This document shows positions 17,602 to 26,116 of a stretch of 64,000 bases of DNA, piece by piece; within the stretch, counting starts at the first letter, position 1, and the number at the start of each line of letters is the position of its first letter. The stretch lies in the NCBI GenBank assembly GCA_023957995.1, contig JAMLGK010000001.1, positions 393,690 through 457,689 on the forward strand, written 5' to 3'. This DNA comes from Microthrixaceae bacterium (GTDB taxonomy: Bacteria > Actinomycetota > Acidimicrobiia > Acidimicrobiales > Microtrichaceae). The notes beneath the pieces are model-generated. The model did not search any database. It worked only from the letters and a program-made list of their open reading frames with translations, and was not told where the DNA came from. A program made the translations under genes and the position numbers.

Positions 17602-18651
17602 ATGCAGCTACTCATCCTCCAGGACAGCGACGGCGGGTCGTCCGTGTCGCCCTCCGATGTGGTCACCGGCCTGGACGGCTGTGGCAACGACGACAGCGTC
17701 TGTGCCTGGGTGCGCTCGGTCACGGGCAACGAGACCGCAGCGGATGTGACCTCGTTCTTCATGGAGAACGTCGCGTCCATGGTCGTGATCGTGCTCGTCG
17801 CGCTCGTCGGCCTCTGGTTGATCAAGCGCGTCATTCGCCATGGAATGACGAGGCTGGCCCAGGGCGCGCAGGTGCTACGACCCGATCAGCGGGCGGTCGA
17901 CCTCACAGAGCGCGAGAAGGCAGAACGGCACCAACGCGAGCTGAGGGTCGAGAAGCGGACCCAGACGCTTGGCGGTGTGCTGGTCGCCATCTCGCGGGTG
18001 TTCGTCTGGGGAGTCGCGTTCATCCTCATCCTCGGGGAGCTGGGCATAAACCTCGCCCCGCTCGTCGCTGGGGCCGGCGTGGCCGGCGTGGCGCTCGGAT
18101 TCGGCGCCCAGAAGGTGGTCGGAGACTTCCTGTCGGGAATGTTCATGATCGCGGAGGACCAGTTCGGCGTCGGAGACATCATCGACCTCGGCGAGGCCAC
18201 CGGGACCGTGGAACGGATCACGCTGCGCACGACGGTCCTGAGGGACATCTACGGAACGGTGTGGCACGTGCCCAACGGCGAGGTCCAACGCGTGGGCAAC
18301 ATGAGCCAGGAGTGGTCCAAGGCCCTGCTCGACGTAGGCGTCGCCTACGGCACCGACACCGACGTGGCTTCGGAGGTTCTGATGGCATGTGCCACCGAAC
18401 TCTCGACCGACCCCGAATGGGCTGACGCCTTCCTCGACGATCCCGAACTCCTCGGTGTCGAGACGCTGGCACCGGACGCGGTCACCATTCGGATCTCGGT
18501 TCGCACGCGGCCGGCCGAACAGTTCCGGGTGCAGCGAGAACTCAACCGACGCTTCAAGCGGGTGCTCGACGAGGCCGGTATAGAGATCCCGTTCCCCCAG
18601 CGAACGGTGTGGGTGCGCAGTGACGACGACCCTGTCACACCCGACTCCTAG
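17602..18651 (+). CDS. MscS-family mechanosensitive ion channel
   Basis: This 349-residue membrane protein belongs to the small-conductance mechanosensitive channel family, which releases solutes on hypo-osmotic shock. A 60-residue extracytoplasmic start is followed by a membrane helix (MVVIVLVALVGLWLI), a charged loop of about 60 residues, a second helix (VFVWGVAFILILGELGI) and the pore helix APLVAGAGVAGVALGFGAQK. The beta domain includes QFGVGDIIDLGEATGTVERI and the VPNGEVQRVGN segment typical of the family. It is the first of three plus-strand genes. A TAGCGT box lies 9 nt before the ATG, slightly too far for a canonical leaderless start. Confidence 0.92.
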   Translation: MQLLILQDSDGGSSVSPSDVVTGLDGCGNDDSVCAWVRSVTGNETAADVTSFFMENVASMVVIVLVALVGLWLIKRVIRHGMTRLAQGAQVLRPDQRAVDLTEREKAERHQRELRVEKRTQTLGGVLVAISRVFVWGVAFILILGELGINLAPLVAGAGVAGVALGFGAQKVVGDFLSGMFMIAEDQFGVGDIIDLGEATGTVERITLRTTVLRDIYGTVWHVPNGEVQRVGNMSQEWSKALLDVGVAYGTDTDVASEVLMACATELSTDPEWADAFLDDPELLGVETLAPDAVTIRISVRTRPAEQFRVQRELNRRFKRVLDEAGIEIPFPQRTVWVRSDDDPVTPDS

Positions 18652-18654
18652 GTT
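18649..18654 (+). promoter_or_regulatory. -10 box, leaderless promoter of the DUF2786 gene
   Basis: TAGGTT ends 6 nt before the ATG at 18661. Its first three bases are the TAG stop codon of the MscS gene, so an internal promoter seems to be embedded in the stop of the preceding gene. Confidence 0.45.
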
Positions 18655-18660
18655 CGTCCG

Positions 18661-19440
18661 ATGAGTGAATCCACGCTGAGGGTGATCCAGAAGCTGCTGA
18701 GTCGTGCCGAGGCAACCGAGTTCGAGTCCGAACGCGACTCCTGTCTGGCCAAGGTGGCGGAGTTGATGGCCCGATACTCGATCGAGGACGCGGTGCTGGC
18801 GGCCGCGGACGAGGGTGATGCCGCTGCCCGACGACCCACCGAGCGACTCCTGGTGGTACCGGCGCCGTATGCGGCGCGCAAGGTCTCCCTGTTCGGCGCG
18901 GTCGGCCAGAACTGTGGCTGCACGGTGATCGACGTCGGCAACGATGACGACGGCCAACGCCGCGTCGCAATGGTCGGCTTCCCCGGCGATCTCGAGCGCG
19001 CCGAGGTGCTGATCACCTCGCTGCTGGTGCAGATGACCCGTGAGATGCTCGTTGATCCCTCCCCGCCTGACACCCGCGCCCCCAACCGGCGCAAGGGAGG
19101 AAGGTCCCCGGGTGCAACCGCTGCCTGGCGGCGGAGCTTCATCACCGGGTTCACCACCCGGGTGAACCAGCGGTTGGCAGCTGCGATGGATCTCGAGAAA
19201 CAGCGGGACCACGCCGGAGCCGCAGGCCGGCCCTCCCCCAGCGGCTCGTCGGTGGCGCTGGTCCTCGCGCGGCGCGACCAGGAGGTCGACACCGAGGTGC
19301 GGCGACGCTACCCACATCTTCGCTCGAGACGCATGGACGCAGGTTCTTCCGCAGGCGGTCATGCCGCAGGACGACGCGCCGGAGACCGTGCCAGCCTGGG
19401 TTCCCCCGAGGTGGGTGGCCGGCGGGCACTCCCCCGGTGA
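18661..19440 (+). CDS. DUF2786 domain protein
   Basis: This 259-residue protein has an N-terminal DUF2786 helical domain (VIQKLLSRAEATEFESERDSCLAKVAELMARY, read in two overlapping blocks) followed by a region with a conserved LVVPAPYAARKVSLFGAVGQ core. The C-terminal 60 residues are basic and poorly conserved-looking. It is soluble, with no signal peptide. Its last codons overlap the next gene by 4 nt (GTGA), so the two are co-translated. From memory, DUF2786 proteins and TIGR04338 metallohydrolases are commonly neighbours in actinobacteria and their phages; the joint function is unknown. Confidence 0.82.
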   Translation: MSESTLRVIQKLLSRAEATEFESERDSCLAKVAELMARYSIEDAVLAAADEGDAAARRPTERLLVVPAPYAARKVSLFGAVGQNCGCTVIDVGNDDDGQRRVAMVGFPGDLERAEVLITSLLVQMTREMLVDPSPPDTRAPNRRKGGRSPGATAAWRRSFITGFTTRVNQRLAAAMDLEKQRDHAGAAGRPSPSGSSVALVLARRDQEVDTEVRRRYPHLRSRRMDAGSSAGGHAAGRRAGDRASLGSPEVGGRRALPR

Positions 19441-19871
19441 GCAGCGGTTACGACCTCGCCTCCCGTCAGGTCTACGAGGCGGAGGCCGAGGCGCTCCGGA
19501 TCGTTCCCATTCGCCGCTTCAGCCGCTTCGCCCAGATCGAGACCTACGTACAGACGCTGGTGCTGGGCCAATGGTGGTCAGAGCAGTTCCCGACCGCCCC
19601 ACTGGAGGTCCACCTGGAGCGTCGGAGCTCCGGCGCCACCTACTCAGCGGCGCACCTCCCGAGCCACGACGTGGGCGTGATCCACCTGGTCGACGGAAGC
19701 GGATGGGGGCTCGAGACCGTGCTGCACGAACTGGCGCACGTGGCCGCCGGGGTCGGCGACGGTCACGGTGCACGCTTCAGGGCGGCGCTGCTCGATCTCT
19801 GGCGCCGGGAGGCCGGAATCGAGGCCTGGGCAGCCCTTCGGGCAGCTCTGGAACGCGCCAACACCGACTGA
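19437..19871 (+). CDS. Putative metallohydrolase (TIGR04338-like, HExxH)
   Basis: This protein of 144 residues carries a zincin motif HELAHVAAG (HExxH) at about residues 97-101 with a following GDGHGARF that could supply the third ligand. The arrangement resembles SprT-like and TIGR04338 putative metallohydrolases. There is no signal peptide, so it should act in the cytoplasm. The GTG start overlaps the DUF2786 stop by 4 nt. The substrate is unknown. It is the last plus-strand gene of this insert and ends 6 nt from the convergent DUF948-like gene. Confidence 0.8.
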   Translation: MSSGYDLASRQVYEAEAEALRIVPIRRFSRFAQIETYVQTLVLGQWWSEQFPTAPLEVHLERRSSGATYSAAHLPSHDVGVIHLVDGSGWGLETVLHELAHVAAGVGDGHGARFRAALLDLWRREAGIEAWAALRAALERANTD

Positions 19872-19877
19872 GGACGC

Positions 19878-20258
19878 TCAGCCGCGACGTGTGCTGCGGC
19901 CGCCGAGGCGCCGCGCGGCACGTCGGGTGCCCTCGGCCAGCGCGGCACCCTTGATCACCGGCGTGGTGATGGCGCGATAGGTCGCCCCGGTGGTGCCGTC
20001 GACGCGCTCCGCTATTCCGGTGGACAGGTCCAGGAGGTGCTCCACCCGGTCCACCTCACCGGCGGCCCGCACCGCGGAATCGGCCAATTCTGCGACCAGC
20101 GGCTCCGCAGCAGCCCGGAAGGACTCAGATGCAGCCTCGAGCTCCACCGCGGCATCTCGCAGTCGGGTCGCGGCTGCGAAGAAGGCCACGCAACCGCCGG
20201 CGAGCGCGATCGCGCCCAGCACAGCTGCTGCCACCGCCACTACCTCGATCGCGGTCAT
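19878..20258 (-). CDS. DUF948-like single-helix membrane protein
   Basis: This protein of 126 residues has one N-terminal membrane helix (VVAVAAAVLGAIALAGGCVAFF) followed by a long alpha-helical, probably coiled, region and a basic tail. The architecture and location downstream of rarA match the DUF948 proteins found next to rarA and alaS in Streptomyces; sequence evidence for the family is modest. Its ATG overlaps the rarA stop by 4 nt, so it is co-translated with rarA. Function unknown. Confidence 0.65.
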   Translation of the reverse strand: MTAIEVVAVAAAVLGAIALAGGCVAFFAAATRLRDAAVELEAASESFRAAAEPLVAELADSAVRAAGEVDRVEHLLDLSTGIAERVDGTTGATYRAITTPVIKGAALAEGTRRAARRLGGRSTRRG

Positions 20259-21640
20259 TGGTCCCGTTCTCCCTCGTGCTCTGGTTCACCGGCGTGCGTG
20301 CCGTACCCCATCTTGGCGGATCCGAGCTCCGAGGTGCGGTCCATCCAGGCGGCGACCAACGCGCCCTCGCGTCCGTGCCTGCCGGGCCGGTAGTAGGTGG
20401 CGCCTTCCAGCTCAGCGGGCAGGTAGCGCTGGGGGACCCAGCCGCGCGGGTCGTCGTGGGGGTATTCGTAGCCGACGCCGTGCCCCAGTCCGGCCGCAGA
20501 GCGGTACGAACCGTCGCGCAGGTGCGGTGGCACCTCACCCACGGGCCCCGACCGGACCTGCTCCACCGCACGGCCCAACCCGGCATAGGCGCTGTTCGAC
20601 TTGGGAGCCAGTGCCAGGTGCACGGTTGCGTGCGCGAGGTTGATCCGGGCCTCCGGTAGCCCTACGTACTCCACCGCGCGCGCAGCGGCCTCCGCCACCA
20701 ACAGGCCCGAGGGGTCGGCCAGTCCCACGTCCTCCGAGGCCGCTATGACCAGACGGCGGGCCACGAAGCGAGCATCCTCACCCGCTTCGAGCATCCTGGC
20801 CAACCAGTGAAGCGCGGCGTCGGGATCCGACCCACGGATCGACTTGATGAAGGCCGAGACGACGTCGTAGTGATCGTCGCGTCCGTAGCGGACCGCGGCC
20901 ACACCGAGCGCCGCCTCGGCATCGCCCAGGGTCACGTTCGCCACCGCACCCGGAGCCTCACCGGCTCGTTCGGAGCGTGAGCGAGCCAGGGCCACCGATA
21001 CCTCCAGGCTCGTCAGGAGGTGTCGGCCATCGCCACCGGCGGCACCGACGAGGTGCTCCACGGCCTCATCATCAGCGGTCACCGATTCGGCCTCCAGCCC
21101 CCGTCTCAGGAGCTTCTCCAGGGCCTCGGCGTCCAGCGGGCGGAGCCTGAACAACGTCGAACGGCTCATCAGCGGAGGGTTGACCTCGAAGGTCGGGTTC
21201 TCGGTGGTGGCCCCGATGAGTACCACCAGGCCGGTCTCGACCGCGGGCAGCAGGGCGTCCTGCTGGGCCTTGTTGAACCTGTGGATCTCGTCCAGGAACA
21301 GGATCGTGCCGCGGTCCTCGGTGCCGAGCCGCTCCTGTGCCGCAGCGGTGACCGAGCGGATGTCCTTCACCGACGCGGTGACCGCCGAGAGGGCCTCGAA
21401 GGCCTTCGATGACGCGTGGGCCAGCAACCTGGCCAGAGTCGTCTTTCCCGTGCCGGGCGGACCCCAGAGGATCACCGAACTCAGGCGGTCCGTGGCCACC
21501 AGCGCGCGAAGGGGCTTGTCTGCGCCCAGGAGATGGTCCTGGCCCACCACGTCGTCGAGGCTCAGGGGCCGGAGTCGGTCAGCCAACGGCCCGCGTGCCG
21601 CCAGGCGCTCGGAAGCCGCGGCGGTGAACAGGTCGTCCAT
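20255..21640 (-). CDS. rarA: Replication-associated recombination protein A (AAA+ ATPase)
   Basis: This 461-residue AAA+ ATPase of the RarA/MgsA/WRNIP1 family acts at stalled replication forks. Walker A is LWGPPGTGKTTLARLLA, Walker B is ILFLDEIHRFNKAQQDALLP, and sensor 1 is IGATTENPTFEVNPPL. The C-terminal tetramerisation region includes KSIRGSDPDAALHWLARM and the terminal YRPGRHGREG. The length is normal. The gene starts 11 nt after the aspS stop and overlaps the DUF948-like gene. Confidence 0.95.
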   Translation of the reverse strand: MDDLFTAAASERLAARGPLADRLRPLSLDDVVGQDHLLGADKPLRALVATDRLSSVILWGPPGTGKTTLARLLAHASSKAFEALSAVTASVKDIRSVTAAAQERLGTEDRGTILFLDEIHRFNKAQQDALLPAVETGLVVLIGATTENPTFEVNPPLMSRSTLFRLRPLDAEALEKLLRRGLEAESVTADDEAVEHLVGAAGGDGRHLLTSLEVSVALARSRSERAGEAPGAVANVTLGDAEAALGVAAVRYGRDDHYDVVSAFIKSIRGSDPDAALHWLARMLEAGEDARFVARRLVIAASEDVGLADPSGLLVAEAAARAVEYVGLPEARINLAHATVHLALAPKSNSAYAGLGRAVEQVRSGPVGEVPPHLRDGSYRSAAGLGHGVGYEYPHDDPRGWVPQRYLPAELEGATYYRPGRHGREGALVAAWMDRTSELGSAKMGYGTHAGEPEHEGERDQ

Positions 21641-21651
21641 GGGGAGATGCC

Positions 21652-23421
21652 TCAGGTTCCCTGGGGCAGCAACCTCAGACCGAGCTCCTCCAGGTGGGCC
21701 CGGTCGATCGGACCCGGCGCAGAGGTGAGCGGGTCGCCTCCCGACTGGGTCTTGGGGTAGGCGATGACCTCGCGGATGTTGTCCGCGCCCAGGAGCAGCG
21801 CGACCAGGCGGTCGAGCCCGAAGGCGAATCCCGCGTGTGGCGGCGCGCCGTACCTGAAGGCCTCGAGGAGGAACCCGAACTTGGCATTCGCCTCCTCGGG
21901 AGCGATTCCCAGCAGGTCGAAGATCCGGCTCTGCACCTCTGCGCGATGGATACGCACGCTGCCCGACCCGAGTTCCCAGCCGTTGAGCACCAGGTCGTAG
22001 GCCTGTGAGCGGACCGCCAACAGCTCCTCGGGTCCACCGTCGAGCAATGCAACGTCTTCGTCGTGGGGCATCGTGAAGGGATGGTGTGCGGGCACGGGTC
22101 GCCCCGAGGTCTCATCGACGTCCTCGAACAACGGGAAGTCCACGACCCAGAGAAAGCGGAGACCACCCTCGTTGACCGCAGGACGTCCGAGCTCGAGCCG
22201 GAGCAGGCCGAGCACGTGGCAGGTTCTGTGCCAGTCGTCGGCCACCAGGTAGCAGAGATCACCGGCCTCGGCGCCCAGTCGGTCCGCAATCGCGGCGAGT
22301 TCCTCCTCCGAGAGGAACTTGGCGATCGGAGACGACAGCGACACTCCCCCACCGTCGGCTTCCTCGACCCGCATCCAGACGAGCCCCTTGGCCCCCCAGC
22401 GCTTGGCCGACTCGGTGAGGTCGTCGAGGCGGTTGCGGCTCGTCGACTCCGACCCACCCCGGTGCACGATCCCCTTGATCGACGCGGCCTTGAACGCGTT
22501 GAAACCCGTGTCGACGAACACCTCTGTGAGGTCGACCAGCTCCATGTCGAAGCGGATGTCCGGCTTGTCCGAGCCGTAGCGGTCCATGGCCTCTCGCCAG
22601 GTGATCCTCGGAATGTCACCGATCGGTTCCCCCCCGACGGCTGCCACTGCGGCGCCGACCGCCGTGGTCACCGAATCCAGCACGTCCTGTTGACCCGCGA
22701 AGCTCATCTCGAGATCGAGCTGGGAGAACTCGAACTGGCGGTCCGCCCGCAGGTCCTCGTCGCGCATGCAGCGGGCGATCTGGTAGTAGCGGTCCAACCC
22801 ACCCACCATGCAGAGCTGCTTGAAGAGCTGCGGGCTCTGGGGCAGGGCGTAGAAGTTCCCCGGATGCAGCCGACTCGGAACGACGAAGTCGCGCGCCCCT
22901 TCGGGGGTCGACGCGATGAGCATCGGTGTCTCCACCTCCACGAAACCCTGGCCGTCCATCGAGGAACGGATCGCGGAGGAGATCCGGGCACGCTTGCGCA
23001 GGTTGTCCTGCATGGTCTCGCGGCGCAGATCCAGGTAGCGGTGACGGAGCCGGATCGTCTCATCGACCTCCTCGGCGCGTTCGTCGAGGGGGAACGGAGG
23101 TGGCTCTGCCACCGACAGCACCTCCACCGTGCAGTCGGTCAGCTCGACCTCACCGGTGGGGAGTTTGTCGTTCACGGTCCCATCGGGGCGAGCGGACACC
23201 GTCCCGGTGACCGAGAGGACGTACTCGCTGCGCACGTCCACCGATCCGTCGACCACGCACTGGAGAAGACCCGTGTGGTCGCGCAGGTCGACGAAGGCCA
23301 GGTGCTCGCCGTGCTCCCGGCGACGCCCGACCCAGCCGCACACGGTGATCGTGCTGCCGATCTCCGAGGCCCGGGGCTCGCCGCACATGTGCGTTCGCAT
23401 CTCGGTACTGGATCCACTCAC
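21652..23421 (-). CDS. aspS: Aspartate-tRNA ligase
   Basis: This class IIb synthetase has 589 residues. It contains an N-terminal OB anticodon-binding domain (CGWVGRRREHGEHLAFVDLRD), the catalytic core with motif 2 RYYQIARCMRDEDLRADRQ, the bacterial GAD insertion and motif 3 GFAFGLDRLVALLLG. Many actinobacterial AspRS enzymes are non-discriminating and also charge tRNA-Asn; this cannot be judged without looking for asnS and gatCAB elsewhere. The start is GTG with a GTGAGG ribosome site at 8 nt. It lies 10 nt from the hisS stop. Confidence 0.96.
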   Translation of the reverse strand: MSGSSTEMRTHMCGEPRASEIGSTITVCGWVGRRREHGEHLAFVDLRDHTGLLQCVVDGSVDVRSEYVLSVTGTVSARPDGTVNDKLPTGEVELTDCTVEVLSVAEPPPFPLDERAEEVDETIRLRHRYLDLRRETMQDNLRKRARISSAIRSSMDGQGFVEVETPMLIASTPEGARDFVVPSRLHPGNFYALPQSPQLFKQLCMVGGLDRYYQIARCMRDEDLRADRQFEFSQLDLEMSFAGQQDVLDSVTTAVGAAVAAVGGEPIGDIPRITWREAMDRYGSDKPDIRFDMELVDLTEVFVDTGFNAFKAASIKGIVHRGGSESTSRNRLDDLTESAKRWGAKGLVWMRVEEADGGGVSLSSPIAKFLSEEELAAIADRLGAEAGDLCYLVADDWHRTCHVLGLLRLELGRPAVNEGGLRFLWVVDFPLFEDVDETSGRPVPAHHPFTMPHDEDVALLDGGPEELLAVRSQAYDLVLNGWELGSGSVRIHRAEVQSRIFDLLGIAPEEANAKFGFLLEAFRYGAPPHAGFAFGLDRLVALLLGADNIREVIAYPKTQSGGDPLTSAPGPIDRAHLEELGLRLLPQGT

Positions 23422-23431
23422 GTTTATGGCC

Positions 23432-24745
23432 TCACTCGTCTGGTCTCACTTGACTGGTCTCGCTGGACCGGGCCGCCAACCTGGCGACCAGTTCTGATCT
23501 CGGAACGCTCTGCTGTGCTGAGTCACCCGCGGTGTCGCTGTGATCGCGGAGCCTCCTGAGGGTCACCGCAGCGGCTGCCACCTCGTCCTCACCGACGATC
23601 ACGGCGTAGAGCGCCCCGCTGCGATCAGCCGATCGCATCTGGGCCTTCATGGAGCCGCCCCCGAAGCGACGGTCCGCAGACAGACCTGCCGCCCGCAGTT
23701 CGTGGGTGATGTCGCGGGCCTGGGAGCCGTCGGTGAGGTCCACCACGAACACGTCCAGGTTCGACTCGGGCTCGCCCAGCACCCCTTCGGCCTCGGCAGC
23801 CAGGAGGATCCGGTCGACGCCCAGGGCGAATCCGATGCCGTCGGTGGGCTTGCCACCGAGGTCCTCGGCCAGCCCGTCGTAGCGACCACCTCCGCCGATG
23901 GCGTTCTGTGCAGCGTCGAGGGCGTCGGCGGTGAACTCGAAGGTCGTGCGTCGGTAGTAGTCGAGTCCGCGCACGAGCCTCTCGTCGATCCTGTAGGGCA
24001 CACCGAGTGCGTCCAGGCCGGCCTTCACCCGGGCAAAGTGCTCCGCTGCCGACGGGGAGAGGAACTCGGCGATCTTGGGGGCGGTCTCGATCACGGAGCG
24101 TTCCTCGCGACGCTTCGAGTCGAGAAGACGTAGCGGGTTCCGCTCGAGCGTGGCCAACGATGCTTCGGACAACTCGGCTCGGTGTGCGTCGAAGTGTGAG
24201 GCGACCGCCTCGGAGTACCGCACCCGGTCATCGTGTTCGCCCAGGGTGTTCAGCAGCAGGGTCACCTGCCGTAGGCCGATCGCCTCGAAGAAGTACCAGG
24301 CCAGGGCGATGACCTCGACGTCGAGGTCTGGATCGTCTGCTCCCAGCACCTCGACCCCCACCTGGTCGAAGCTGCGGTAGCGGCCCTTCTGGGGCCGCTC
24401 GTGGCGGAAGTTGGTTCCGGCGTAGAACACCTTCCAGGGGGTCAGCGGCTTGTGCTGGACGAAGGCCCGGACCACCCCTGCTGTCATCTCCGGGCGCAAC
24501 GCCACACGCGTGCCGTCGCGGTCGGTGAACTCGTACATCTCCTTGGTGACCACGTCGGTGGCCTCGCCGACGCGTTCGAACACGCCCAGGTCCTCGAGCA
24601 ACGGTGGCACCACTTCGCGGTAGCCGGCGGCCCTGGATGTGGCCACGAAGCGATCCACCAGGTCACGTCGGCGCGCCGAGTCGGGCCAGAGGACATCGCG
24701 CATGCCCGTGAGGCTCTGGAACTTCTGTGGTCGGTCGCCGCTCAC
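23432..24745 (-). CDS. hisS: Histidine-tRNA ligase
   Basis: This class II synthetase has 437 residues. It begins at QKFQSLTGMRDVLWPD and has motif 2 around FYAGTNFRHERPQKGRYR, the histidine-specific RGLDYYRRTTFEF and motif 3 GGGGRYDGL with GFALGVDR. The C-terminal anticodon domain closes the protein. The frame is open upstream, but family length and the absence of homology there favour the GTG at 24745. TAGCGT 8 nt upstream overlaps the stop codon of the preceding gene and may be a promoter for a leaderless message. Confidence 0.95.
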   Translation of the reverse strand: MSGDRPQKFQSLTGMRDVLWPDSARRRDLVDRFVATSRAAGYREVVPPLLEDLGVFERVGEATDVVTKEMYEFTDRDGTRVALRPEMTAGVVRAFVQHKPLTPWKVFYAGTNFRHERPQKGRYRSFDQVGVEVLGADDPDLDVEVIALAWYFFEAIGLRQVTLLLNTLGEHDDRVRYSEAVASHFDAHRAELSEASLATLERNPLRLLDSKRREERSVIETAPKIAEFLSPSAAEHFARVKAGLDALGVPYRIDERLVRGLDYYRRTTFEFTADALDAAQNAIGGGGRYDGLAEDLGGKPTDGIGFALGVDRILLAAEAEGVLGEPESNLDVFVVDLTDGSQARDITHELRAAGLSADRRFGGGSMKAQMRSADRSGALYAVIVGEDEVAAAAVTLRRLRDHSDTAGDSAQQSVPRSELVARLAARSSETSQVRPDE

Positions 24746-24753
24746 GGCGTGCA

Positions 24754-24759
24754 ACGCTA
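24754..24759 (-). promoter_or_regulatory. -10 box, possible leaderless promoter of hisS
   Basis: TAGCGT ends 8 nt before the hisS GTG. Its TAG is also the stop codon of the upstream gene. Spacing is slightly longer than the ideal 6-7 nt. Confidence 0.35.
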
Positions 24760-26037
24760 CCGGCGGAACGACTCGGCCAGTGAACGCACCTGTGTGAGCA
24801 GATCGTCCTCGTGCCAGTGGTAGATCGTCGGGACCTCCGTCGCCTCCTGGTGGGCGTGGGCGATCCAGTCCATCACCCGGTGGCAGTCGTCGGCCTCGGT
24901 CATCTTGGTGAGTTCCCCGAGAACGCAACACGGACGGGCAGGATCCAGCGAGATGGCAACCGGCAGGACGTAGTCGCACGAACGCATCAACTTGATGGTT
25001 CCGTCGTAGAGGGGCTGCAGGTGCAGCGTGGACTCCTCGGGTGGCTCGTCGCCCCGCCGCTTGAGCCAGCTGTTGCGCGCCTTGGTCATGAGGCCTGCGG
25101 CGAGGGAGAGGTCCTGGGAGCCGCTGGCGGCCATCGCCAGCACCTGGCCACCCTTGGCGAGCTGTTCGCCCAGTTCATGGCGCATGACGATGTTGTTGGC
25201 GCGGGAGGTATCGGCATCGAGCTTCGCCCGCTTGCGGCTGGCGGTCTGCGGGATCGACAGGAAGGTGCGCGCCCCGATCTGCAGTACCTGCATCGCGGGC
25301 ACCCCCAGAGCGGCCTGGGTGACGACCATGCGGGAAACCAGCACGTTGATCCGGTCGGCCAGGTCATCGAGTTCCACGCGGTCGCCCAGCACCCCGAAGG
25401 TGCGGTCCGGGTCACACATGGCGAGCAGGAAAGCCCCAAGTACGAGGGCGATGTCGATGATCTCACCATGGTTGGTGACGAGTGCAACGTTCTGGTTCTC
25501 GCTGAACAGGAGGTTGCGCACGCTGTTGAACAGGTGGTCGTTGCGCGGATCGGCGAACGGTTCCGCCAGTATCCGGTCGAACTCCGGGAACGCCGCGTGT
25601 GCGTACAGGTCCACGGTCTCGAGTCCACTCGGGTCGGGATCGACCTTCACGCAGGTGGGATCGTGGAACTCGAGCGCCGGTGTGTAGTCCAGGGTCTGGA
25701 GCAGGTCGTGGTGTCCGGGCCGCACGAGCGAGAGCAGCGCCTTGTAGGCGCTCTCGGGGTCGAGGCCGGCCAGCACTGCCCGCGCTGCCACGAGCGGGTC
25801 CTGCACGGTCTCGGGCGCGGCGTCGCGTTCGGGTTTGCGACGCTCACCCTTGGGCTTTTCCTTGTCGCCGCGCTCACCGCGCGACTTGCGCGAAGAACGC
25901 TTGGAACGAGGGCCGCTCTCGGGCTCGGACTCGGGTTCGTCCTTCACGCCGTCGCCATCTGTGGCTTCGTCATCGCCCACCACCCTCAGGTTGGGGCGCT
26001 CGTCGTCGGTATCTGGGGGGAGTTCGCTCTGGGTCAT
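24757..26037 (-). CDS. Unknown protein with acyltransferase-like HX4D motif
   Basis: I do not recognise the family of this 426-residue protein. Residues 1-80 are highly charged and probably disordered. The rest looks globular. NHGEIID (His190, Asp195) fits the NHX4D motif of glycerolipid acyltransferases. It is followed in the right order by a basic FLSIPQTASRKR segment (about 260-270), VLAMAASGSQD (299-309) where the FPEGTRS motif would be, and VLPVAIS (357-363) resembling the fourth motif. No signal peptide is present, although the segment after the HX4D motif is hydrophobic. The gene lies upstream of hisS in the same direction. An acyltransferase role is a guess from motif order only. Confidence 0.6.
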   Translation of the reverse strand: MTQSELPPDTDDERPNLRVVGDDEATDGDGVKDEPESEPESGPRSKRSSRKSRGERGDKEKPKGERRKPERDAAPETVQDPLVAARAVLAGLDPESAYKALLSLVRPGHHDLLQTLDYTPALEFHDPTCVKVDPDPSGLETVDLYAHAAFPEFDRILAEPFADPRNDHLFNSVRNLLFSENQNVALVTNHGEIIDIALVLGAFLLAMCDPDRTFGVLGDRVELDDLADRINVLVSRMVVTQAALGVPAMQVLQIGARTFLSIPQTASRKRAKLDADTSRANNIVMRHELGEQLAKGGQVLAMAASGSQDLSLAAGLMTKARNSWLKRRGDEPPEESTLHLQPLYDGTIKLMRSCDYVLPVAISLDPARPCCVLGELTKMTEADDCHRVMDWIAHAHQEATEVPTIYHWHEDDLLTQVRSLAESFRR

Positions 26038-26089
26038 GGTTGGTAGTAGAGGCTACCCCCGGTGCCCTCACCCGAGGCGCTCGGCGTGA

Positions 26090-26104
26090 ACCGGGCAACC
26101 CGGT
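26090..26104. terminator. Short inverted repeat between two minus-strand genes
   Basis: ACCGGG-CAA-CCCGGT forms a perfect 6-bp stem with a 3-nt loop just after the stop of the PKD-protein gene. No T-run follows, so a terminator role is only possible. Confidence 0.3.
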
Positions 26105-26116
26105 CCACGCCCAGCC

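Noticed and set aside
19437..19871. A toxin or phage-derived protease
   Set aside because: The HExxH protein has no antitoxin or phage genes nearby; pairing with DUF2786 fits a known actinobacterial neighbourhood better.
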